Shown one piece after another: positions 56,780 to 64,000 of a stretch of 64,000 bases of DNA. Both the position numbers and the translations under genes were made by a program. This DNA comes from Diplocarpon mali (Eukaryota; Ascomycota; Leotiomycetes; Helotiales; Drepanopezizaceae). Positions within the stretch are counted from its first letter, which is position 1. The number at the start of each line of letters is the position of its first letter. The stretch lies in contig JAENRP010000170.1 of the NCBI GenBank assembly GCA_024741835.1, positions 23,805 through 87,804 on the forward strand, read 5' to 3'. Below the pieces are notes generated by a model that was given only the letters and a program-made list of their open reading frames with translations, was not told where the DNA came from and searched no databases.

Positions 56780-58008
56780 ATGACCAAGGAGAATACATCA
56801 TCCACAGGGGCGCAATCTCAAGAACTCATTCTCTACCACTACAAATTCTCCCCTTACGCGAAACGGTACCGTCCCTCAACTCATCCGATGCCCGAAGACA
56901 ACATCTAACAAGGATCAGTGTAGTCTGGTATCTCAACCTGCGCAAGATTCCCTACACGCAATGCGTACCCCTCTCTCCCCTCCTCTACTGAGGTTCCAAC
57001 CCACTGACAAACCCCAAGCTCCAACCTCCCATCCTCCCACGCCCCGACACAATAGCCCTGGGCACCCACTACCGGCGCATCCCAATCCTCTCCATCGGCC
57101 TCGACATCTACCTCGACACGCGTCTGATCCTGTCCAAACTGGAGGACCTCTACCCTGCCTCCACTTCCTATCCAGCTCTGTCCCCCTCCCCCTCCGACCA
57201 AGGTCTCACGCAACTCCTCTCAATCTGGACCATAGAAACCCTCTTCGCGAAAGCCGCAGCCCTGATCCCGTCCGACATGCCATTAGCGAAAGACGCGCGC
57301 TTTCGCAAAGACCGTGAGGATTTCTCCGGCAGGAGCTGGGACGAGGCGGATCGGGAGCGGAAGAGGGCGGAGGCGCTGGTGGATATCAGGGGTGCCTTTG
57401 AGCTGCTCGAGACGACGTTTTTTGCGGATGGAAGAGATTGGGTCTTGGGTGGCGAGAGGCCGGGCTTGGGGGATGTTGAAGGTTTGTTTGCCTTCGTCCT
57501 TTGGGGCATCCCGAGTCAACCTTTCGGAGAAAACTCTGATTGATAGAGCTAATTCGTCGACTTGGAACATAAAGCAGTCTGGCCATTCCACTGGCTCCAG
57601 ACTCTGCACGGTGCTCTGCCACCAGACCACATCTCGCCAGCCCACTTCCCCAAAGTCTTCTCCTGGATCTCTCGTTTCCAGTTCCACGTTTCCTCTCTCG
57701 CATCCGCCAACAGGCCACGCACGATCAAAGGTGATGAAGCGCTACGTATCACGCATGCAGCCTCATTCGCCGAGCCTAGCATTGGCGTCGATGAGCAAGA
57801 CCCGAGTGGATTGCGAGCAGGAGAGAGGGTGGAGGTCTGGCCGACGGACTCGGGGAGCGCGAAGCCGCACCGGGACAGGGGACGCCTGGTGGGGCTGAGT
57901 GCGAAGGAGGCTGTCGTGGAGACGGAGGGGCAAGGGGTGAAGGGTGTAAGGGTTCACACCCCTCGAAGGGGGTTCAGGGTCAGAAGGCTGCCGGAGGGCA
58001 GATTATGA
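56780..58008 (+). CDS. Glutathione S-transferase N-terminal-domain protein
   Basis: Four exons (56780-56865, 56919-56964, 57019-57481, 57575-58008) join to 342 residues. The N-terminal 90 residues form a thioredoxin-like GST_N module: LILYHYKFSPYAKRVVWYLN, LRKIPYTQC, then RRIPILSIGLDIYLDTRLIL with the cis-Pro-type strand, and LEDLYP. The C-terminal part is helical (TQLLSIWTIETLFAKAA, SDMPLAKDARFRKDREDFSG, FHWLQTLHG) and ends with a beta-rich VEVWPTDSGSAKPHRDRGRL stretch not found in classical GSTs. This arrangement is common in uncharacterised fungal proteins. It lacks an obvious catalytic Ser/Tyr/Cys of known GST classes, so glutathione transferase activity is uncertain. The final intron has two possible acceptors three bases apart (57574 or 57577), giving an extra Ala. 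Confidence 0.82.
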
Positions 58009-60858
58009 AAGGGGACGTCTCTGGTGGGGAATGCCGGGGGATAAGTAGCAGGAGTAATCCCGACGGCATGATACCTCGAGATCCCGTTGCGGATATCTCG
58101 TCGCCATATTTTCCCCATTACATACTTCGCTCGATGTGTACTGGGCGGCAAATACCTGAGCGACGTAGTGTTGTGCTTTAAGCGAGAGGGAAAAAGGGGC
58201 CCAGCCCTTCTCGGACAAGAACCTCCCCCCCCAAGCCTAACTCCACCCGAGAGACGGTCTGCTGAACGACCACGATATCACTGAAAAACACCCTCTCACA
58301 TCCGCAGCCTCTGCGTGGTTCGAACCGCCCGCTAGCATCAGAAACGTCCGTGACGCGGAATCGCGACATGGATCGTCACACGAATGCGACCACGCACACC
58401 GAGGGCCTGCCATGAATCATGATCGAAAGCACGAGTAGAGAAGCGCACCCAGGCCCGCGAAAGGCTCACAGGGGATCAGCACCAGACGAACGCACCCATG
58501 ACGAGGTGCACACGCAGCCTCCGGCCGTCGTCCAGCGCTGCGCGCCGCGCTGCATCCCCCGTGCTCGAGTTCGCCGGTGGGATATTGCCGCGATGCTCTC
58601 CTACTCGGCCTCGGTAGCTCGGGGCGCTGAGTCGGATTCGTAGACGGATGGTCGGATGGACGAAGGTGAACCTTGCGGTCGATGCCTTCGTTCCCGCCCA
58701 GGCACGGCAGCCCGGCTTGATCCGTCATACACGGGGATTCGTACAGAGGTTGTTGCGGCTTGGAGATGAGATTTCGTTGACAGTGACCCTCTTCTAGTAG
58801 GGTGTGTAATTTCCGTGTCGGAGTACCGCCCAGCTGTCGGGCGGAGGATCAGTCTTCAGTATCACGCGAGGACTCGTACGAAAGGTTACCGCGTCGGTCC
58901 AACAGTGGGCTGTTGAAGCAGATCTCCGAGTGCTTGGGGAGAGTCTCCTCCTTGCCGTGGAGTCGACCGTGACAGCGAACTGTCCCGGACCTCCAATCTG
59001 GAAAGGGGAAGTATGGTTCGCGTTGTCGCCGGTCGGTAGTGCTGCCAACTGACCTTTTATTGCGGGAATCGCTGCGGCGTTCACTCGGCGATCCGTGCTG
59101 GAAGGGTTCCAGTACCGTGCAGCTCGTGCACAACGCTTCCTCTAGGCGTTCGGCCGAGGAGGTGCTATCGAGTGTTTGGAATGAGTGGTACGACACCGAC
59201 GTCCCTCGAACCGGAATCGTTTGAGTGCCGTGGTTTCCCCATAGCTCGTGTAATCTTCATACAATGGGGGATATCCAAGGAAGACAGAGACACAGGATCT
59301 AGGTGAGTGGCAGGAGGGGCATGCAATGGCTAAGTTCTCCCCTGCTATGGGAGATCGCTCCACCTCAATGAGTCTACGTCGCTCGATTGGAGTAGTGGAG
59401 TGTCACCAGCACTACTGTGTGATAGATATCCTGGAGCTCTAGGCTCCGCGTGCCCAAAGCCCCGTCTCCTCCGGTCACTCTTCTTCTCTGATCTGACGCT
59501 CGGCCGGACTAGTCTGTTCTGTAGGAACGCGATGGGGAAGATGAAGAGCCTCGAGCATATGTGTCAGGTGAATACCGAACCGTGACACGTGTAGGTATGC
59601 TCGACTGGCGGAACATGAGTTTACGTTCAGGTCGATATTCCTCCGGGGAACATACAAGTCAACGTCCAGTTGTCACGCTTCATCAGATCCTCAAGACTCG
59701 TCGGAGGTTCTTGTACATGATTCGCCCACAGACTCTCGTCTCCGAGGAAGCCGCAGCAGCCGTCGCAGATGTCTTAACACGAGGAGACGCAGCAGCCGCC
59801 AGTCCGGCGCAGTCTGACCTTCGACAGAAATACTCGAAACCTGTAGGTTGGTTTTACACGCAAATGACCCTTCAACAGCCTGATATCCGCTGTCCGATCG
59901 CGGGATTAGTCCTCTCATTTACACGGGTCTTGGGTATGTAAGGTAATGTGTCAACATTGCACGTTCCTGGGGGGAAGGGCCGTCAGCGCAACACAAGAGG
60001 GGATGTGATTCAACAAGTCATCTGCCCGCTCCGAAGCACTCACCTCTTCTCGCCTCTGATGCTTCGGTGAGGAGATCTCTTCCAAGAGAAACCCGAACGG
60101 CGGGGTACAGGATTGGATGACTTCATCACGGGCAGAGCATGGAGAGCCTCTATCCCCTTCCATCCTCCAGGTCGGAGACAGAGGCTTGGAGATACCAGGT
60201 ATGGTGACCGCGTGAAAGTTCTGAGTTTTGTAAAGGGATTTGGGGGGGGGGGGGAGAAAGCTCCTGGTTCCAGCTACCACTCGACGGCTACAGTAAGTAG
60301 TGTAGGAGTCCTGGGGTTGCATCTGATCTCCTCGTATTATTTGCCGTCTTGGATGAGGATGTTATTTGATACCTCTTGAGTCAGGGTTATACAAGGTACT
60401 TGGTACTTGTACGAAACATAAAAATCCCCACCAGTAGGTAGATTCAACATCTTAACCCCATGAGTGGCAAGGCGTCCAGCCCTTACGCCCAAGACGCAAC
60501 TGACGTAGAAAACCTTCTCTGATGGGAAGAGAGCGCGAGACAGTCAGTCCTTGTAGCAATGCAAAGAAGAAGGGGGGGGGTGGTGCACTTCTACCATGCA
60601 GCTGACAGGACACCAAGTCGTAGCACGCAGCGTGATCCCTATCGCGTGAATTCTATTCGGAATCCCTCTTGCAACGTCTTCTGCCGCGAGGGAACCTCTC
60701 TCACGGCGCCCCCGTCAGTAGGCAGACTCGAACTGCGTGTGCGTGTATCTGTTTTCTGCCTCGGCGCTGCTAAGCGTGAAGTCTATCCCTCTTTTGCAGT
60801 ATGCTCACACGGCTGGGCGTGAGATGTGAGGCGTAGGTGGACATTTCACCGGCGAGCT
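58009..60858. other. Intergenic, nothing recognised
   Basis: No frame is longer than about 126 codons; none shows a known domain. The stretch is moderately GC-rich with poly-G runs near 60241-60255 and 60571-60579. A TTCGAA-centred palindrome near 58319 was considered and rejected as a tRNA arm. Confidence 0.45.
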
Positions 60859-61047
60859 GTTATACGTGTTATGAGTGTTATACGTGTTATGAGTGTTATA
60901 CGTGTTATACGTGTTATACGTGTTATACGTGTTATACGTGTTATACGTGTTATACGTGTTATACGTGTTATACGTGTTATACGTGTTATACGTGTTATAC
61001 GTGTTATACGTGTTATACGTGTTATACGTGTTATAAGTGTTATATGT
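60859..61047 (+). repeat. 9-bp minisatellite (GTTATACGT), 21 units
   Basis: Twenty-one consecutive 9-base units. Most are identical GTTATACGT; units 2 and 4 read GTTATGAGT and the last two GTTATAAGT and GTTATATGT, so variants sit at both edges. The unit length being a multiple of three creates spurious open frames on both strands (Val-Ile-Arg, Tyr-Asn-Thr repeats). Homogenised centre and divergent edges are typical of a recently expanded tandem array. Confidence 0.95.
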
Positions 61048-61676
61048 ATGTATATATGTGTTTAAATACATATCTCCATATACTGTAGTACATGCCCGAA
61101 AGATCACAGACTTAGCGTCTATGCGTAGTCTTAGAAGATCGTTGCAGGGGATTATGCTAGGGACGAATACCAAAGACTTTAGCATGCGAATATATACGCC
61201 GCTTTTCCTCCCTGAACTCGAGTCATCGCAGCCAGAGGAGGCTATCTAAAATACGAAAGGAAATGGTCGGCATCACAGGGGGAGTGAGGCACAAGTACAG
61301 ACAGGGGTTCCCGGGTGCGTGTTCAGTTGTGTCTAATCTTTCGGTAGAATGGCCTGAAGGGCGATATGATGCTGCGTGCTACGGCTCGGCTATCTGTGCC
61401 ATGTACACGTGACTAGCACGTGACTTTTACATGTATTCCATCCTACATCCATCCGAAAAGCAGCATTCGGTATCTAGCGCGCCCAGAGGCCAAGCCCAGC
61501 CTCTGATCTGTTGGGCATGTACGAAGGGCGAATCTCCACACCTGCTAGCCGCAGCGACCAGCTGGCAGTGGCAGCTTGTAGGTCCGGGGCAGCTCCTGCC
61601 CTTCTCGCCGTCGGCCCGCACGCTGCGTCCCGGCCGAGATGTGACGCGTCATTGGGAGGGAGTGCCAGCGTGTTGC

Positions 61677-61714
61677 TGTGTGAGTGTGTGTGTGTGTGTG
61701 TATGTGTAGGTGTA

Positions 61715-61763
<49 letters not shown>

Positions 61764-61820
61764 GTGTAGGTGTATGTGTATATATATGTACACATATGTA
61801 TATATATATATATACACACA
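61677..61820 (+). repeat. Compound (TG)n / (TATGTG)n / (TA)n microsatellite
   Basis: TG dinucleotides pass into TATGTG hexamers with two TAGGTG variants, then into TA repeats. Alternating purine-pyrimidine DNA of this length can adopt Z-form in principle. All overlapping frames are artefacts. Confidence 0.9.
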
Positions 61821-62093
61821 TCCACACTTTCGCGAGTCTATTACGTGGCATCCCACCCCCACCCCACCCCCACGCTCTCCTCCGCTTACCCCAGATGCCC
61901 AGACGCCCAGACGCGGAAGGAAGGACGAGGGCCGCAGCCCACACGTCGACGGGCCGCGGCAACGGGCGAGTGCCGTGTCTGGTATGTACTGCAAGGTAGC
62001 TGTGTTGTGGGCTCGTCCCGATCTCGCCCCCCTTTTGCTCGGGCTGTTGCATCTCTGCCTGTCTCTGTCTCTCGCGGTGTCCCTCTCTCTCGG

Positions 62094-62183
62094 GACGTCT
62101 CGTCTCGGCACGTCTCCTCTCGGGACGCCTCGTCTCGGCTCCTCTCCTCTCGGCACATCTCCTCTCGGTACAACCCCTCTCCC
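62094..62183 (+). repeat. 15-bp tandem repeat, five to six units
   Basis: Units such as GACGTCTCGTCTCGG, CACGTCTCCTCTCGG and CACATCTCCTCTCGG follow one another in register from 62094; the sixth is degenerate. Confidence 0.8.
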
Positions 62184-62456
62184 GCCCTGGATGCGAGACG
62201 TGCGGTCCAGTGCCTCGGCTCTCGATCACACCACGCCTCGGGAGCTTCGCAGGCTTCGCAGACCGGTCCTCATTCACCGTGCGTAGTATGTATGGACCTG
62301 TCCGGCCTCGATTCCTCACCCCCACACCCACCGGCCATGGTGGTATGGCATCGTACCTGTGGATCATCCCAGAGCTATATGATTGCACCTATGTATTGTG
62401 CCAGGGCTCTATTCATACCACAGCTCGTATGTACCAGACCTATATTTGTACCACAC

Positions 62457-62580
62457 CTACTAATTCTACCACATCTATGAATTGCATCACAGCTACTGAT
62501 TCTACCACATCTATGAATTGCATCACAGCTACTAATTCTACCACATCTATGAATTGCATCACACCTACTAATTCTACCAG
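62457..62580 (+). repeat. 36-bp tandem repeat, three units plus a partial
   Basis: Units at 62457-62492, 62493-62528 and 62529-62564 differ at only one or two positions (for example CTACTAATTC versus CTACTGATTC); a fourth diverges after 16 bases. The unit itself contains two TACCACATCTATGA/TGCATCACAGCTAC halves, so it may have grown from a shorter 'TACCACACCTAT' motif that recurs throughout 62.34-62.84 kb. Confidence 0.88.
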
Positions 62581-62733
62581 ACCTATACATGATACCACAC
62601 CGATGTATCCTACCACACCTGCTAATTATCCCGGACATGTATATTGTACCGTACCTATATTTGTACCGTACCTATATTTGTACCATACCTATATATGAGA
62701 CCAGAACTATGTATTGTACCACGCCTCTATTTG

Positions 62734-62810
62734 TACCATACCCATATCTGTACCACACCCATATCTGAACCACACCCATATCTGTACCACACCCATATCT
62801 GTACCACACC
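62734..62810 (+). repeat. 17-bp tandem repeat (ATATCTGTACCACACCC)
   Basis: About four units in register. The TACCACACC core is shared with the 36-bp repeat just upstream, suggesting a common origin. Confidence 0.82.
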
Positions 62811-63163
62811 CCATATTTTACCACACCCATGATACCACACCCATCCATCATCTCATCCCTGTACACGATGCCAGATGTATTGTCGAGTCCTCCCCCGGCC
62901 TTCGAGGATGCATTCGCCCCCGAGCGATGTGGGAGCCCATCTCTTGCCTGCTCGACCATGCCATGCCGTAGCCGTGCATGACCTACCGGCGCCCTAGACG
63001 CCCGCCTCACCTCGTCGGCTCCCCTCCCTCACCGGCCGATCGACGGCCCCTCGGCTCGCATCCTCGCTCCACATGAATGGACTGCGACGTGATGAGGTGG
63101 CATCCGCCTCCCCGTCACCCACCGAGCACGGAGATTGGAATGCACTTGACCGCCGGACCGGCG

Positions 63164-63313
63164 TGAGGAGGAGGAGGCGGGGGGCGGGGGGGACGGGGGG
63201 ACGGGGGGACGGGCAGGGGGAGGGGAGGGGAGGGGAAGGGAGGGGAGAGGAGAGGAGGGGAGAGGAGGGTTGGGTAGGAGACGGAACGGCACAGCACAGC
63301 ACAGCACAGCACA
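63164..63313 (+). repeat. G-rich purine tract followed by (ACAGC)n
   Basis: About 100 bases of G runs and GGGGA/GAGGA words on the plus strand, then five ACAGC units (63289-63313). The G runs of three or more at short spacing could form G-quadruplexes. Confidence 0.75.
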
Positions 63314-63599
63314 GTCCAGGACGTGCGACTGATATATAGCATCGGGCGAGGCCCAACGACACGACGTGCTACGGGAGGGACGTGGCTGTATTTGCTCCTG
63401 TAGGAATCGAGTGAATATCCGTCACGTGGAGGTCACATGCCACGCCTTGGCACAGGTAGCATTACTCCTCGATTTTCCCTCCATCCTCTTGATATGATCA
63501 TCAACAAAGCAGAACAACAGCAGAAACGCTTCCCCGCTTCGTGTGCACGCCTTGTGAATCCAACAACTCCATAGGTAACCCCCCCCCATACTGTAGGTA

Positions 63600-63660
63600 C
63601 CCGAGGTGCCCTGCCTTGCTCTGCTCTGCCCTGCCCTGCCCTGCCCGGCCCTGCCCCTGC
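63600..63660 (+). repeat. CTGCC/CTGCT pentamer repeats
   Basis: Repeated CCTGC pentamers with small variants. Low-complexity; no gene assigned. Confidence 0.7.
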
Positions 63661-63842
63661 GTACCCCAGTTCGCAATCCAACCCCACGCCCCGGGGAATC
63701 CTTCGCACCTCGGACAGGAGCAAACTCTCGCGCGACAGGATACAGCCATCGTACCCGTGACGGCCAGGAGCAGATCTCGCCTTGCTCGCACTCACGTGCC
63801 TCGAGCCCGGACCTCGGGGAATGCAATCCGAGGCAACAGAAT

Positions 63843-63980
63843 GCAGAGCAGAGCAGAGCAGAGCAGTGCAGTGCAATGCAACGCGATCCGATCCGATCTA
63901 ATCTACTCTAGTCTATTCCAGTCCAATCCAGTCCAATCCAGTCCAATCCAGTTCAATCCAGTCCAATCCAATCCGATCCA
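63843..63980 (+). repeat. Pentamer and decamer repeats (GCAGA, TCCAATCCAG)
   Basis: GCAGA pentamers (63843-63866) grade through GCAGT and CGATC words into decamers of TCCAATCCAG (about 63921-63980). A gradual change of a five-base theme suggests slippage followed by point mutation. Confidence 0.8.
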
Positions 63981-64000
63981 AGTCCCCCCCCTTCCAGCTG

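Noticed and set aside
58300..58345. TTCGAA-containing palindrome considered as a tRNA T-arm
   Set aside because: Flanking bases do not form a 5-bp T stem on either strand and no D-arm or anticodon arm is placed correctly.
60859..61047. Repeat-encoded protein (Val-Ile-Arg or Tyr-Asn-Thr repeats)
   Set aside because: Frames are open only because the unit is nine bases long; no start context, flanking domain or codon usage supports translation.
61474..62388. 304-codon minus-strand open frame
   Set aside because: Its bulk is translated microsatellite (Thr-His repeats) and the 15-bp tandem repeat (Arg-Arg-rich); multiple frames on both strands are open through the same repeats.
62457..62580. 36-bp repeats considered as a CRISPR-like array
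   Set aside because: Units are directly tandem without spacers, and the genome is eukaryotic.
63843..63980. Possible telomere end
   Set aside because: Units are TCCAATCCAG and GCAGA, not TTAGGG/CCCTAA.

Overview
The window looks like chromosomal DNA of a filamentous ascomycete (Pezizomycotina). Genes are split by short introns (mostly about 45-110 nt, GT/AG ends, CTAAC/CTGAC-like branch sites), one transposon relic has the TAA/TAG-for-Gln/Trp decay expected of repeat-induced point mutation (RIP), and the gene set is typical of moulds: ATP synthase alpha, PTC7-type phosphatase, Jac1, NADP-isocitrate dehydrogenase, INO80 subunit Iec3, Nop13, an Nbr1-like autophagy receptor, a Barentsz-domain protein, an AtfA-type bZIP factor and a GST-like protein. 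Leotiomycetes or a relative is plausible, but the sequence alone does not settle the class.

Layout. 1-18.8 kb is gene-poor and partly AT-rich. It holds short inverted-repeat (MITE-like) families, a heavily decayed Tc1/mariner transposase (8.6-9.6 kb) and a clear lysine 2,3-aminomutase-like pseudogene with five in-frame stops (14.5-16.5 kb). 18.9-58.0 kb is a normal gene-bearing segment with ten intact protein genes on both strands plus a remnant of an alpha/beta-hydrolase between jac1 and the isocitrate dehydrogenase gene. 58.0-64.0 kb has no gene I can support and is full of micro- and minisatellites (a 21-copy 9-mer, plus 15-, 17-, 36- and 10-bp units).

Functionally, four genes serve mitochondria: F1 alpha subunit, mitochondrial PP2C Ptc7, Fe-S cluster J-protein Jac1 and the NADP-isocitrate dehydrogenase. 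Three act in the nucleus (Iec3, Nop13, AtfA). One probably belongs to the exon junction complex or mRNA metabolism (Barentsz domain) and one to selective autophagy (Nbr1-like). They show no sign of being a co-regulated cluster. I found no secondary-metabolite cluster, CRISPR array, rRNA or convincing tRNA. Exon borders were worked out by eye from reading-frame continuity, splice consensus and family conservation; each spliced gene sums to a whole number of codons.
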